A stretch of DNA of 64,000 nucleotides from Azoarcus sp. PA01 (GTDB lineage: Bacteria; Pseudomonadota; Gammaproteobacteria; Burkholderiales; Rhodocyclaceae). Position numbers and translations under genes: made by a program. This document shows positions 9,225-18,218 of this stretch, in pieces. Each line of letters opens with the position of its first letter. The first letter of the stretch is position 1. The stretch lies in NCBI GenBank assembly GCA_001274695.2, contig LARU01000002.1, positions 1,674,001 to 1,738,000 of the forward strand. Reading direction: 5' to 3'. The notes below the pieces were generated by a model. That model worked only from the letters and a program-made list of their open reading frames with translations. It had not been told where the DNA came from and did no database searches.

Positions 9225-11237
9225 TCACTCCCCGGAAACGGGGCCGGGCGCAGCCGCCCGACCTGGAATACGAAAACCGATCACTGCGATGTCGTCGCGC
9301 TGCGGACAGCTCCCCTGGTGCTCGGCCAGGTGGCGCCGCAGCGCCTGTTCCTGGCTCTTCATCGGCTGCGCGGCGATCCCGCCGAGCGCGGCTGCGAAGC
9401 GGCGCGTGCCGAAGCCGTAGCCGCGTTCGCCTCCGGCCTGGTCGAGGAAGCCGTCGGTAGTCAGATAATACGTGCAGCCGGGAGCGTCGGCGAGGATGAC
9501 ATTCTCGTAAATCGCACGCCGCCGCTCGCCGATGCTGCGCCGGCTGCCGCGAATCTGCTCGCAGCGCGTGCCCTCGCAGCGGTAGAGATCGACGTGGGCG
9601 CCGGCGAAAGTCACGCGGCCGCTCGCGAGGTCGACGTGGCACAGGCCGACATCCATGTTGGTCGCGAGGTGGCGGCTCGCTCCATCGCCCGGCAGCAGCG
9701 TACGCGTCGCGCTGTCCATGCGCGTCAGCAACGCGGCGGGATCCGACAGTTCGAGCTCCTGGACGGCCAGGTCGAAGCCGGCGTGCGCGATCATCGTCAT
9801 GAACGCGCCGGGCACGCCGTGCCCCGCGCAATCGGCGATGCCGATGAGGAACTGCCCCGGTGCTTCGCGGAACACGTAGAAATCGCCGCCGACGGTGTCG
9901 CGCGGCTGCCACAGCACGAAGTGGTCGTCGGGCAGCGCGCGCAGCAGCTCGCGGTGCGGCAGCATCGCGTGCTGGATCAGGCCCCCGTAGCGGATGCTGT
10001 CCTGAATCTGCCGGTGCGTCGCGGCGATGCGGTCACGTGCTTCGGCAAGATCGCGGGTGCGTTCGGTGACGCGGCTTTCGAGCTCGCTGGTGTGGGCGTC
10101 GATCTGGCGCGCCATGCCGTCGAAAGCCCGCGTCAGCGAGCCGAGCTCGTCGGCGCGGCGCGTGTGCAGGCGCTGGCGGTAATCGCCCGCGGCGATGCGC
10201 TGCGCGGAGTCGGTCAGCTGCACCAGCGGCTGCAGGATCAGCCGGTCGACGCCCATGCTGACTGCGGCCGCGAACAGCAGCAGCAGCGCGATCGCGCCGA
10301 GCGCGAGCGGCCACAGCACGGTTTCGTCGATGACCTGCGCCGCCCCGAGGTCCACGGCGGTGATCACGTACCAGTCGAGCGCCGGCACGTAGGCCGCGCC
10401 GAGGACGCGCGGCTGGCCCTGCAGATCGACGCGCAGCGCGCCGCCACTGCCCGGGGCGTCGCGCAAGCCGGCGAGCATGCCGTCGAGCGCTTCGCGATCC
10501 GCCCCGTCCTCGACGAGCCCGTGCAGCGTGCGCCGCGGAGCGGCTTTGGTCAGCGCCGAGTACTCGATCAGCGACTGGTCGGGGTGGGCGAGGATCGCGC
10601 CGTCGCCATTGATGATGAAGTTCGTCACGCCCGAATCGACGGCGCCGACGAAAGTGGCGAGAAAGCGCGTGAGGTCGAGCCCCGAACCGGCCAGGCCGAG
10701 CACGCGTCCGCCTTCGTCTTCGCGCACCAACACGTTGAACCAGACTTTCGTGACCTTGAGCTTTTCGTCGACGTTGACGTTCAGCGCATACGGGCGGGCG
10801 TCGCGGACCGTGGCGAAATACCACCCGTCCTTGGGGTCGCTGCGCTGCAGCGTGTAGCTCGGCTTCACCCACGCATCGGGTGCGCGGCCGTCGCTGAAGT
10901 AGTAGTGCCCGCTGTCATTGGCGATGAGGAACACCGAAGTGTCGGCGAACGCGCGCCGGAACCGTTCCGCGTCGACGCCCGCCTGTCCCGAGTCGTCCGT
11001 GCCGCGCAGGAAGCGGCGAACGCTTTCGAGTTCGGCGAGGCGCTGCGACAGGCTCAGTTCGCGCGTGATCAGCGTGACGAGCTTTTGCGCCTGCAGCAGT
11101 GCGTGGTTGCGCGCGAAGCCGGCGCCGAAATGATCGCGGAAGGCGTCGAGGCCGGCCCGCCCGGCCAGCAGCGCGAACAGCGCCAGCAGCGCCAACAGCG
11201 CCGCGAGCCACAGGCCCGATTTCCACCGCAATCCCAA
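9225..11237 (-). CDS. siaA: SiaA-like membrane PP2C phosphatase with HAMP domain
   Basis: A 670-residue inner-membrane receptor. An N-terminal membrane helix (about residues 8-28) precedes a large periplasmic sensory region of dCache type, a second helix near 310-335, a HAMP linker, a coiled coil, and a C-terminal SpoIIE/PP2C phosphatase domain. Metal-binding text is present: GGDFYVFR and GIADCAGHGVPGAFMTMI. It would dephosphorylate SiaC in response to an extracytoplasmic signal. The start is a TTG at 11235-11237 with GGAGAG upstream; no ATG is better placed. It is the first gene of siaABCD and follows ptsI after 42 bases on the same strand, so PTS and Sia genes may share a transcript. Confidence 0.9.
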   Translation of the reverse strand: MGLRWKSGLWLAALLALLALFALLAGRAGLDAFRDHFGAGFARNHALLQAQKLVTLITRELSLSQRLAELESVRRFLRGTDDSGQAGVDAERFRRAFADTSVFLIANDSGHYYFSDGRAPDAWVKPSYTLQRSDPKDGWYFATVRDARPYALNVNVDEKLKVTKVWFNVLVREDEGGRVLGLAGSGLDLTRFLATFVGAVDSGVTNFIINGDGAILAHPDQSLIEYSALTKAAPRRTLHGLVEDGADREALDGMLAGLRDAPGSGGALRVDLQGQPRVLGAAYVPALDWYVITAVDLGAAQVIDETVLWPLALGAIALLLLFAAAVSMGVDRLILQPLVQLTDSAQRIAAGDYRQRLHTRRADELGSLTRAFDGMARQIDAHTSELESRVTERTRDLAEARDRIAATHRQIQDSIRYGGLIQHAMLPHRELLRALPDDHFVLWQPRDTVGGDFYVFREAPGQFLIGIADCAGHGVPGAFMTMIAHAGFDLAVQELELSDPAALLTRMDSATRTLLPGDGASRHLATNMDVGLCHVDLASGRVTFAGAHVDLYRCEGTRCEQIRGSRRSIGERRRAIYENVILADAPGCTYYLTTDGFLDQAGGERGYGFGTRRFAAALGGIAAQPMKSQEQALRRHLAEHQGSCPQRDDIAVIGFRIPGRAAAPGPVSGE

Positions 11238-11279
11238 ATTCGCTCTCCGTTCCCCGTATCGCTGCGTCGGCGTCCCGGC

Positions 11280-13010
11280 TCAGCCCGCGAGCCGCAGCAC
11301 CGCCTCGCGTATTTTCGACTGCTCGTCCATCTTCAGGATACGCTGCACCCGCGGTGCGAGTTCGCCGACGTCCGCGCGCAGCACCTGCTGCTTGATCTCG
11401 AGGATGTTGCCGGGATGCATCGAGAAATTGCGCAGCCCCATGCCGAGCAGCAGCAGCGTATACGCCGGATCACCGGCCATCTCGCCGCACACCGACACCG
11501 GCAGGCCGAAGCGCGCGCCGGCCTGGATCGTGCCGCTGATCAGCTTCAGCACTGCCGGGTGGAGCGGGTCGTACAGATGCACGACGGCTTCGTCCGAGCG
11601 GTCGATCGCGAGCGTGTACTGGATCAGGTCGTTCGTGCCGATCGACAGGAACGACAGACGCCGGATGAACATGCCGAGCGCCAGCGCCGCGGCCGGCACT
11701 TCGATCATGCCGCCCACCGCGAGCCGTTCGTCGAACTTGACCCGTTCGGCGCGCAGTTCGACCTTGGCTTTTTCGATCAGCGTCAGCGTCTGGTCGATTT
11801 CGTGGGCGTGCGCGAGCATCGGGATCATGATCTGCAGCTGCCCGTGCGCCGACGCGCGCAGCAGCGCGCGCAGCTGCGTCTTGAACATCTGCGGTTCGGC
11901 GAGCGAGTAGCGGATCGCGCGCAGGCCGAGCGCCGGGTTCGGTTCGAAGCGCGTGCCGACGCCGTTGAGCGCCTTGTCCGCGCCGACGTCGAACGTGCGG
12001 ATCGTCACCGGCTTGCCGGGCATCGACTTCAGCACCGCGCGATAGGCTTCGTACTGTTCTTCCTCGTCGGGCAGCGCGTCGCGGCCGATGAACAGGAACT
12101 CGGTGCGGTACAGGCCGACGCCGTCGGCATTGACCGCCTTGACCTGGTTGAGGTCCTTCGGCCCCTCGATGTTCGCCAGCAGGTTGACGTTCTCGCCGTC
12201 GAGCGTCGTCGCGCGCGTGTCCTTGAGCCGGTTGAGCTTCGAGCGCTCGACTTCGAGCTCGGTGCGGCGCAGCCGGTATTCCTCGATGATATGTTCATCG
12301 GGTCCGACGATGACGACGCCGCGGGTGCCGTCGATGATCAGCAGCTCGTCTTCCTCGACGAGCTGGCGGATGTGGTGCAGCCCGACGACTGCCGGAATGC
12401 GCAGGCTGCGCGCGACGATCGCGGTGTGACTGGTCGGGCCGCCGACGTCGGTGACGAAGCCGTCGATGTTGTGGTCGCGAAAACCGATCGTGTCGGACGG
12501 CGACAGGTCGTGCGCGACGACGATCGTGCCGAGCCCGTCGCGGCGTTTCGGCGGCAGGTGACCCGGATGGCCGAGCAGCACCTTGACGAGGCGCTCGACG
12601 ACCTGCACGACGTCGGCCTTGCGTTCGCGCAGGTACGGATCTTCGATCTGCTCGAACTGCTCGACGACGTGTTCCATCTGCTGGACGAGTGCCCACTCGG
12701 CGTTGCAGCGGCGCGCTTCGATCAGCTCGCGTGCGGCGTCGACGAGCATCGGATCGGACAGCATCATCAGCTGCAGGTCGACGAAGGCGCCGACCTCGCT
12801 GTGCGACTGGCCCGTTGTCGCGGCGGCCTTGAGGCCGATCAGCTCGCCCTGCACCGTCGCCACCGCTTCGTCGAGGCGGTCCATTTCCTCGGGCAGGTAT
12901 TTGGCTGCGACGTGGTAGTGATTGACTTCGAGCATCGCGTGCGAAACGAGATGGACGTGGCCGATCGCGATGCCCTGTGAAACCGGCAGGCCGTGGATCG
13001 TGAAGGGCAT
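11280..13010 (-). CDS. ptsI: PEP-protein phosphotransferase, PTS enzyme I
   Basis: A 576-residue enzyme I of normal length. It takes phosphate from phosphoenolpyruvate onto a histidine and passes it to HPr. The phosphohistidine region is TSHTAIVARSLRIPAVVG, and the PEP-binding barrel shows GLYRTEFLFIGR, LRAIRYSL and SVCGEMAGDP. The ATG at 13008-13010 comes three bases after the HPr stop. The gene is third in the order EIIA(Man)-HPr-EI. No membrane EIIC or EIIB is present nearby, so this PTS is probably regulatory and not for sugar uptake. Confidence 0.96.
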   Translation of the reverse strand: MPFTIHGLPVSQGIAIGHVHLVSHAMLEVNHYHVAAKYLPEEMDRLDEAVATVQGELIGLKAAATTGQSHSEVGAFVDLQLMMLSDPMLVDAARELIEARRCNAEWALVQQMEHVVEQFEQIEDPYLRERKADVVQVVERLVKVLLGHPGHLPPKRRDGLGTIVVAHDLSPSDTIGFRDHNIDGFVTDVGGPTSHTAIVARSLRIPAVVGLHHIRQLVEEDELLIIDGTRGVVIVGPDEHIIEEYRLRRTELEVERSKLNRLKDTRATTLDGENVNLLANIEGPKDLNQVKAVNADGVGLYRTEFLFIGRDALPDEEEQYEAYRAVLKSMPGKPVTIRTFDVGADKALNGVGTRFEPNPALGLRAIRYSLAEPQMFKTQLRALLRASAHGQLQIMIPMLAHAHEIDQTLTLIEKAKVELRAERVKFDERLAVGGMIEVPAAALALGMFIRRLSFLSIGTNDLIQYTLAIDRSDEAVVHLYDPLHPAVLKLISGTIQAGARFGLPVSVCGEMAGDPAYTLLLLGMGLRNFSMHPGNILEIKQQVLRADVGELAPRVQRILKMDEQSKIREAVLRLAG

Positions 13011-13013
13011 GGC

Positions 13014-13283
13014 TTACTCTCCCTCGCCGAAGCGGTCCGCGATCAGCTCCAGGATGGCTTCGAGAGCCGCGTCGGCATCGCGTCCCGACGTGTCGACGAT
13101 GATCCGCGAGCCCTGCGCGGCGGCCAGCATCATCACCCCCATGATGCTTTTCGCATTGACGCGGCGGCCGTTGCGCTCGAGCCAGATGTCGGCGCCGTAG
13201 CTGCTGGCCGTCTGCGTGAGTTTCGCCGACGCGCGCGCGTGCAGCCCCAGTTTGTTGATGATTTCGGTTTCAGCTCTCGGCAT
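13014..13283 (-). CDS. ptsH: HPr phosphocarrier protein
   Basis: An 89-residue HPr. The phosphorylatable histidine sits in NKLGLHARASAK (His15-16 region) and the regulatory-site serine motif reads AKSIMGVMML. It carries phosphate from EI to the upstream EIIA. In proteobacteria with HPr kinase the serine can also be phosphorylated, but no hprK is seen in this window. The start ATG at 13281-13283 follows the EIIA stop by 15 bases; ptsI follows after 3 bases, indicating one operon. Confidence 0.96.
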   Translation of the reverse strand: MPRAETEIINKLGLHARASAKLTQTASSYGADIWLERNGRRVNAKSIMGVMMLAAAQGSRIIVDTSGRDADAALEAILELIADRFGEGE

Positions 13284-13298
13284 CGCGGGTCCGCCTCG

Positions 13299-13682
13299 TC
13301 ACTGGATGTGCACGACGCCGTCGCAGCCGCCCGCGACGGCGCGCTGCACGAGCGTGTTCATGTCCCGTTCGCGGTAAGTCAGCACGCGCAGCAGCATCGG
13401 CACGTTGACGCCGGCGATGATCTCGATCCTCCCCGGCACCGCGAGCTTCGTCGCGATGTTCGACGGCGTCGCGCCGAACACGTCGGTCAGCACCAGCACC
13501 CCGTGGCCGCTGTCGGTCCATGCGAGCATCTGGCGCGCGAGCGGCAGCATGTCGAGCGGATCGTCCTGGGCGGAGACGCCGAGCTGCACGGTTTGCGCGG
13601 GACGTTTGTTGAGCACGTGGCTCGCGCACTGGATCAGCGATTCGCCGAGCGTGCCGTGCGTGATGAGGAAGATGCCGATCAT
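13299..13682 (-). CDS. mannose-family PTS EIIA component
   Basis: A 127-residue stand-alone EIIA of the mannose family. It begins MIGIFLITHGTLGESL, in which the histidine near residue 9 is the phosphorylation site, and has the conserved TDVFGATPSNIA segment. No EIIB, EIIC or EIID gene is adjacent. Such lone EIIA proteins in betaproteobacteria are thought to act in regulation. It is the first gene of the EIIA-HPr-EI operon, which runs straight into siaABCD. The ATG at 13680-13682 is well placed. Confidence 0.92.
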   Translation of the reverse strand: MIGIFLITHGTLGESLIQCASHVLNKRPAQTVQLGVSAQDDPLDMLPLARQMLAWTDSGHGVLVLTDVFGATPSNIATKLAVPGRIEIIAGVNVPMLLRVLTYRERDMNTLVQRAVAGGCDGVVHIQ

Positions 13683-13790
13683 GATGGACGAGGGAAGTGT
13701 TTCGGCGATTGTAGCTGACGACGGCGCAGCTGCCGCGAATGCCGTAGCGGCGCCTACCGGCCCTGCCGGTGCGGCGCGGGGCCAGGGTAC

Positions 13791-13815
13791 AAAAAAGCCG
13801 CCCTTGCAGGCGGCT
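13791..13815 (-). terminator. intrinsic terminator after the ABC-F gene
   Basis: On the minus strand AGCCGCC, a short loop, GGGCGGCT and a run of six T residues form a classical hairpin terminator. It lies about 30 bases beyond the stop codon of the ABC-F ATPase and separates that gene from the PTS operon. Confidence 0.85.
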
Positions 13816-13844
13816 GTCGTGCGCTCGGACCGTCGAGACTCAGC

Positions 13845-15482
13845 TCACTCGAGGCCTTGGCTCGCGAGGTATTCCTCGTAGGTGCCGCGGTAGTCGATGA
13901 TCGTGCCGTCGAGCCGCATTTCGATGATGCGGCTGGCGAGCGACGAGACGAACTCGCGGTCGTGCGAGATGAAGATCAGCGTGCCGGCGAACTTCTCGAG
14001 GCCGGTGTTCAGCGACTCGATCGATTCCATGTCGAGGTGGTTCGTCGGCTCGTCCATCAGCAGCACGTTCGGTCGCGACAGCATCAGTTTGCCGAACAGC
14101 ATGCGGCCCTGTTCGCCGCCGGAAATCACGTTGACCGGCTTTCTCACGTCGTCGCCGGAAAACAGCAGCCGGCCGAGCGTGCCGCGGATCAGCGTCTCGA
14201 GATCGCCGCCCTGCGAGTCGACGGTGACCCGCGCATAGTCGGCGATCCATTCGGTCAGACTCTCGGTGCCGGCGAATTCGGCCGCATGATCCTGCGCGTA
14301 GTAGCCGGGCTTCGCTTTCTCGGCCCATTTGACGGCGCCTTTCTGCGGCGCGAGGCCTCCCGACTGCGGGCCGACGAGCAGCTTCATCAGCGTCGTCTTG
14401 CCGACGCCGTTCTCGCCGATGATCGCGACTTTCTCGCCCGCCTCGATCGCGATCGAGAACTTGTCGATCAGCGGCTTGGTCATGCCTTCGTACGCGAACG
14501 ACAGGTTCTGCACTTCGCACGCGAGGCGGTGCAGCTTGTCCTTGTCGTCGTAGTCGAAGCGGATCCACGGATACTGGCGGCTGGACGGCTTGACGTCCTC
14601 GGGCTTCAACTTGTCGATCAACTTCAGGCGGCTCGTCGCCTGCTTGGCTTTCGACTTGTTCGCCGAGAAGCGCCGCACGAATTCCTGCAGGTCCTGGATC
14701 TTTTCCTTCGCGCGGGCGTTGGCGGACTGCTGGCGCTGGCGCGCGAGCGTCGCCGCTTCCATGTAGTCGTCGTAGTTGCCGGCGTACACGGTGATCGTGC
14801 CGTAGTCGAGGTCCGCCATGTGCGTGCACACCTGGTTCAGGAAGTGGCGGTCGTGAGAGATGATCACCATCGTGCTGTCGCGCTGGTTCAGCACGTCCTC
14901 GAGCCAGCGGATCGTGTTGATGTCGAGGTTGTTCGTCGGCTCGTCGAGCAGCAGGATGTCCGGGTTCGCGAACAGCGCCTGACACAGCAGCACGCGCAGC
15001 TTCCAGCCCGGCGCGACGTTCTTCATCGGCCCGTTGTGCAGTTCAGTGCCGATGCCGACGCCGAGCAGCAGCTCGCCGGCGCGCGCTTCGGCAGTGTAGC
15101 CGTCGTACTCGGCGAACTTGCCTTCGAGCTCGGCGGCGTGCATGTAGTCTTCCTCGGTCGCTTCGGGGTTCGCGTAGATCGCGTCCTTCTCCGCCATGCA
15201 CGCCCACATCTCCTCGTGGCCCATCAGCACGACGTCGAGCACGCGCACATCCTCGAAGCCGAACTGGTCCTGCCTGAGGTAGGCCATGCGCTCATGCGGA
15301 TCTTTCGACACGTTGCCGGCCGACGACTCGAGCTCGCCGCACAGGATTTTCATGAACGTCGACTTGCCCGCGCCGTTGGCGCCGATCAGGCCGTAGCGGT
15401 TGCCTTCGCCGAATTTGACGGAGACATTCTCGAACAGGGGCTTGGCCCCGAACTGCATGGTGATGTTGGCGGCGACGAGCAC
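13845..15482 (-). CDS. ABC-F family ATPase, YbiT-like
   Basis: A soluble tandem ABC ATPase of 545 residues without membrane domains, a translation-associated ABC-F protein of the YbiT subgroup. The first domain has [12 protein letters not shown] and [11 protein letters not shown], the second [11 protein letters not shown] and [11 protein letters not shown], with the linker helical arm between. The N-terminus [20 protein letters not shown] matches E. coli YbiT if translation begins at the GTG at 15480-15482, which has AGGA seven bases upstream. The ATG at 15519-15521 is less likely because it overlaps a consensus -10 hexamer. ABC-F proteins bind the ribosome E site; the exact role of YbiT is not settled. 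Confidence 0.93.
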   Translation of the reverse strand: MLVAANITMQFGAKPLFENVSVKFGEGNRYGLIGANGAGKSTFMKILCGELESSAGNVSKDPHERMAYLRQDQFGFEDVRVLDVVLMGHEEMWACMAEKDAIYANPEATEEDYMHAAELEGKFAEYDGYTAEARAGELLLGVGIGTELHNGPMKNVAPGWKLRVLLCQALFANPDILLLDEPTNNLDINTIRWLEDVLNQRDSTMVIISHDRHFLNQVCTHMADLDYGTITVYAGNYDDYMEAATLARQRQQSANARAKEKIQDLQEFVRRFSANKSKAKQATSRLKLIDKLKPEDVKPSSRQYPWIRFDYDDKDKLHRLACEVQNLSFAYEGMTKPLIDKFSIAIEAGEKVAIIGENGVGKTTLMKLLVGPQSGGLAPQKGAVKWAEKAKPGYYAQDHAAEFAGTESLTEWIADYARVTVDSQGGDLETLIRGTLGRLLFSGDDVRKPVNVISGGEQGRMLFGKLMLSRPNVLLMDEPTNHLDMESIESLNTGLEKFAGTLIFISHDREFVSSLASRIIEMRLDGTIIDYRGTYEEYLASQGLE

Positions 15483-15519
15483 GGCGGAATCCTGATTTTC
15501 AGATAAAACAAAGCTTTGC

Positions 15520-15525
15520 ATTATA
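15520..15525 (-). promoter_or_regulatory. consensus -10 element for the ABC-F gene
   Basis: On the minus strand the hexamer TATAAT is perfect, and it shares its last bases with an ATG that opens the longer reading frame. I see no good -35 hexamer 16-18 bases upstream, so the site rests on the -10 alone. If it is real, the transcript begins after that ATG and the GTG at 15482 is the true start. Confidence 0.5.
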
Positions 15526-15633
15526 GCGCAGAAGGCTGTGGCGCGCGGGAGCGGCTGTCGCAGTGTGGGATTTCATCCCATTTTTTTGCGCCCGGCTCTG
15601 GTATCCCGGCGTTGTCGGCGTCAAACTTGAGTC

Positions 15634-16194
15634 ATGTCTCCGATCCGCCAGCTGCCGTCCTCTCCGTTTGCCGCGATTCGCGTGGCACTGGGCATCGGCC
15701 TGCCTTTGCTCGGCGTCGGGCTGCTGATGCTCGGCTTGCTCGGCGTCGTGTCGTATGGCGTCCTGCCGTCGGTGGAGTCGCTGCGCAGTCGCGGCTGGCA
15801 GCCGGTCGAAGCCTCGATCGAGTCCGTGAGCCTGCACGGGCCGCCGTCGAACCTGCATCCGCCGCTCGATTCAGTGCGGATCCGCTATCGCTACCGCTTC
15901 GGAGACGTCGACCACGACGGCGTGCGCTACGATCCGCACGACGGGCAGTACGCGCGCGACTCGAGCCAGGCGGTCATCGCCGGCCTGCAGGCTTCGCCGA
16001 GAATCACGGTGTGGGTGAATCCGTCCGACCCGGATGATGCGATGGTATTCCGCGAGCTGCGCTGGGGAGTGTTCCTCTTCACGTTCCCGGCGCTCGCGCT
16101 TGCGCTGGCGGGGGGGCTGATGCTTTTCGTCGGCATGCTCGCGTGGAGCCAGGCGGACTCCGGCGCGCGGCCGGGCAAGCCCGAGCAGCTTTAG
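15634..16194 (+). CDS. DUF3592 membrane protein
   Basis: A 186-residue protein with a membrane segment near residues 14-42, an extracytoplasmic beta-rich middle, and a second helix near 145-170. The middle contains a pattern typical of DUF3592: VEASIESVSLHG, then SVRIRYRYRFGDVDHDGVRY and RITVWVNPSDPDDAMVFREL when read in pieces. Function is unknown for the family. It is transcribed away from the ABC-F gene. The ATG at 15634 is preceded only by a weak TTGAG, so the start is probable, not certain. Confidence 0.78.
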   Translation: MSPIRQLPSSPFAAIRVALGIGLPLLGVGLLMLGLLGVVSYGVLPSVESLRSRGWQPVEASIESVSLHGPPSNLHPPLDSVRIRYRYRFGDVDHDGVRYDPHDGQYARDSSQAVIAGLQASPRITVWVNPSDPDDAMVFRELRWGVFLFTFPALALALAGGLMLFVGMLAWSQADSGARPGKPEQL

Positions 16195-16337
16195 CCGGAC
16201 GGGCCGCCAAAGCGGCATCGTAGCGCGGCGGTGCGCGCGTCGCCGGTCGCGTCGCCGCCCCGAAAAGGCATGCCGATTGCTGCCGGAACCTCCCAGGCGG
16301 CCCGCGTGCGGCCGCTTCAGTCCGTTCGGAGAACCCG

Positions 16338-16820
16338 ATGAGCCGCCCGCGAACCTCGCCGCGTCGCCTGGGCCTGCGCGGCGAGATGCTGCTCGCGCTG
16401 CTGCCGACGCTCACCGTGCTGGCGGTGCTCGGGCTCGTGCAGATGTTGAGCGACCAGCGCCTGCTGTTCGCGTCGCTTGCATCGAGTGCATTCCTGATTT
16501 ACCTCGAGCCGGAGCATGCGACCAATCGCGTCACGACGCTCGTCGTCGCGCAGATGTCGGCCGCAGGGATCGGCCTGCTGACCTACGTCGCGCTCGGCCC
16601 CGGCTACGTCTCGGCGGGCATCGCGATGGTCGCCGCGATCGTGCTGATGATCGTCGTCGACGCAGTGCATCCGCCGGCGGTGTCGACGGCGCTGAGCTTC
16701 GCGCTGCGTGCGGGCGACGAGAGCAATATCGCGATCTTCGGACTCGCGGTCGTGATCACCGCGCTGCTGGTCGCGTTGCAGCGGGCCGCGGTGTGGATGC
16801 TGAGGCGGTACCGCGCGTAA
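16338..16820 (+). CDS. HPP family membrane protein
   Basis: A 160-residue protein with about four hydrophobic helices and the family signature DAVHPPAVSTALSFALRAG. HPP proteins are integral membrane proteins; some plant and cyanobacterial members are nitrite transporters, but bacterial functions are mostly unknown. The ATG at 16338 follows GGAGAA. It precedes a DUF1622 membrane gene by 36 bases, and the two form a likely operon. Confidence 0.83.
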   Translation: MSRPRTSPRRLGLRGEMLLALLPTLTVLAVLGLVQMLSDQRLLFASLASSAFLIYLEPEHATNRVTTLVVAQMSAAGIGLLTYVALGPGYVSAGIAMVAAIVLMIVVDAVHPPAVSTALSFALRAGDESNIAIFGLAVVITALLVALQRAAVWMLRRYRA

Positions 16821-16856
16821 TGGGGACCGGCAGACAACCGGGAGCGGAGGCGCGCG

Positions 16857-17213
16857 ATGTTCGGTCATACGGAGGAATGGGTCCGCTTCGGCGTCGAGTG
16901 GCTGCGGCTTTTCGTCGAGACGCTCAGCGCGACGATCGTCGCCGTCGGCCTCGTCGTCGCGCTGCGCGCGCTGGCGGTGCACTGGCGCGAGCAGCGCGGC
17001 CAGGACTTCAACTCGATCCGGCTGCGCTTCGCGCGCTATCTTGCGCTTGCGCTCGAGTTCCAGCTCGCCGCCGACATCCTGTCGACGGCGATCGCACCGA
17101 GCTGGGAGCAACTCGGCAAGCTCGCCGCGGTCGCGGTGATCCGCACCGGACTGAACTATTTCCTGATGCGCGAAATTCGCACCGAGCGCCACGCCGAGCC
17201 GACGCACGGCTGA
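16857..17213 (+). CDS. DUF1622 membrane protein
   Basis: A 118-residue protein with hydrophobic helices near residues 18-42 and 60-110 and the DUF1622-like text RLRFARYLALALEFQLAADI followed by AVIRTGLNYFLMREI. The family has no established function. A clear ribosome-binding sequence GGAGCGGAGG precedes the ATG at 16857. It follows the HPP gene closely, and a decayed sugar-dehydrogenase fragment begins immediately after its stop. Confidence 0.83.
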   Translation: MFGHTEEWVRFGVEWLRLFVETLSATIVAVGLVVALRALAVHWREQRGQDFNSIRLRFARYLALALEFQLAADILSTAIAPSWEQLGKLAAVAVIRTGLNYFLMREIRTERHAEPTHG

Positions 17214-17214
17214 G

Positions 17215-17352
17215 GAAACGATCGCCGAAAGCCTCGAGCATCCGTGGGGCCGCGCATTCCTGCCCGCCGGCCGGAGGCTCGTGAGCGCGCGGCCCGGGCG
17301 GCTGCGCATCGTGTCTCGCGACGGCCGGCTGTCCGCCGTCCAGGCCGTCGAC
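17215..17352 (+). pseudogene. N-terminal remnant of a PQQ-dependent sugar dehydrogenase
   Basis: Translated in the frame that starts at 17215, the DNA reads ETIAESLEHPWGRAFLPAG, then RRLVSARPGRLRIVSRDG and RLSAV. This matches the conserved start of the soluble aldose/PQQ sugar dehydrogenase (glucose/sorbosone dehydrogenase) beta-propeller family, whose usual text is LEHPWGLAFLPDGR.LV.ERPGRLRIV. After about 45 residues the similarity ends and the frame stops at 17464-17466. There is no signal peptide and no own start, so it is a fragment left by deletion. Recognition is by eye only. Confidence 0.55.
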
Positions 17353-17662
17353 CGGCCCGTTCAGGGCTGGAGCGCCTTGTGCAACTCGCCTGTCTCGCTC
17401 GCGCCCTGCCTGGGGGCGAGCTCACCGCTGAGGATCGCGGCCGGGGTGATGTTCGGCGTGTCGTAATACGCACGGGTCTCGTCTTCGTCCCACTGAACGT
17501 CGGCGTGTAAGCTTTACATGCTCGATCCGACTGCTTGCCGCATGGATAGGCGTGCCAGTTCGAGGCTGAGGAAGACCGAATCAGCCCGATGCTGGCCGGG
17601 GCGAACCGCCCGGAGGCTGGGGATGGGAGTCGGCTCGCCCGGCTACCTGCTCACGCTGCCGC
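17353..17662. other. intergenic DNA without recognised gene
   Basis: This 310-base stretch between the sugar-dehydrogenase remnant and the PPC-domain gene contains only short frames with no family character. A small near-palindrome TGTAAGCTTTACA lies at about 17507-17519. I see no convincing promoter, RNA gene or repeat. It may be further eroded remains of the dehydrogenase locus. Confidence 0.5.
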
Positions 17663-18097
17663 TCATCGCGCGCGGATCAGCGCGAGCCCGCTCACCGGAT
17701 CGAAAACCCGCTGCAAGTGGGCGGGCGCGTCGGTGAGCACGACCTCGAGCGTCGGGCGCACGTCGGCCGCGAGCAGATGGCCGCCGCGGGTGGTGCCGTC
17801 GCGCCGCCCGACGACGACGTGCGCGTGCAGCTTCGGGCGGCCGTCCTGCAGCGCGATGTCGCCGATGAGGCTGAGCACTTCGACCTGCTCGTCGACGTCG
17901 ATCCGCAGATACTCCTTGCGCTCCCAGTCGAAGTAACCGAGCGTGACGCGCTCGAACGCACCGATCGCGGTCAGCCGGCTCGCGGCCAGAGCGCGCTCGG
18001 CGGCGAAGCGCTCGAGACTGGTGACGACTTCGTCGCCGCGGTCGAAAATCAACGCGAACGTGCGCTCGGGTGCGTCGTTGATCAGTTTTGCATGCAT
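17663..18097 (-). CDS. PPC/DUF296 domain protein
   Basis: A 144-residue protein of the PPC (DUF296) family, found alone in bacteria and fused to AT-hooks in plants. The core motif is visible as KLHAHVVVGRRDGTTRGGHL, with the clustered histidines thought to bind metal, followed by VRPTLEVVLTDAP. The ATG at 18095-18097 has GGGAGG upstream at ideal distance; a longer frame upstream has no family content. The bacterial function is unknown; DNA binding is often stated by analogy only. It follows trhP on the same strand with 121 bases between. Confidence 0.85.
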   Translation of the reverse strand: MHAKLINDAPERTFALIFDRGDEVVTSLERFAAERALAASRLTAIGAFERVTLGYFDWERKEYLRIDVDEQVEVLSLIGDIALQDGRPKLHAHVVVGRRDGTTRGGHLLAADVRPTLEVVLTDAPAHLQRVFDPVSGLALIRAR

Positions 18098-18218
18098 GTC
18101 GCCTCCCGCATCGTCGCCGTGTCTTGCGTCCGTTGCAGCCCGCGTGCCCGACGCGGAGCACGCCGTGGGTGGCGTCGCCGCGCCGCCGAACCCGACCCGC
18201 GTTGGCCGGGCGAGCAGG

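Noticed and set aside
9318..12980. A 1220-codon open frame on the plus strand
   Set aside because: It is antisense to siaA and ptsI and has the same compositional bias; no domain text is visible.
11280..13682. A sugar-transporting PTS
   Set aside because: No EIIB, EIIC or EIID genes are adjacent; EIIA, HPr and EI alone suggest regulation.
17244..17510. A small Arg-rich ORF as a gene
   Set aside because: It has no family character and lies over the sugar-dehydrogenase remnant in a different frame.
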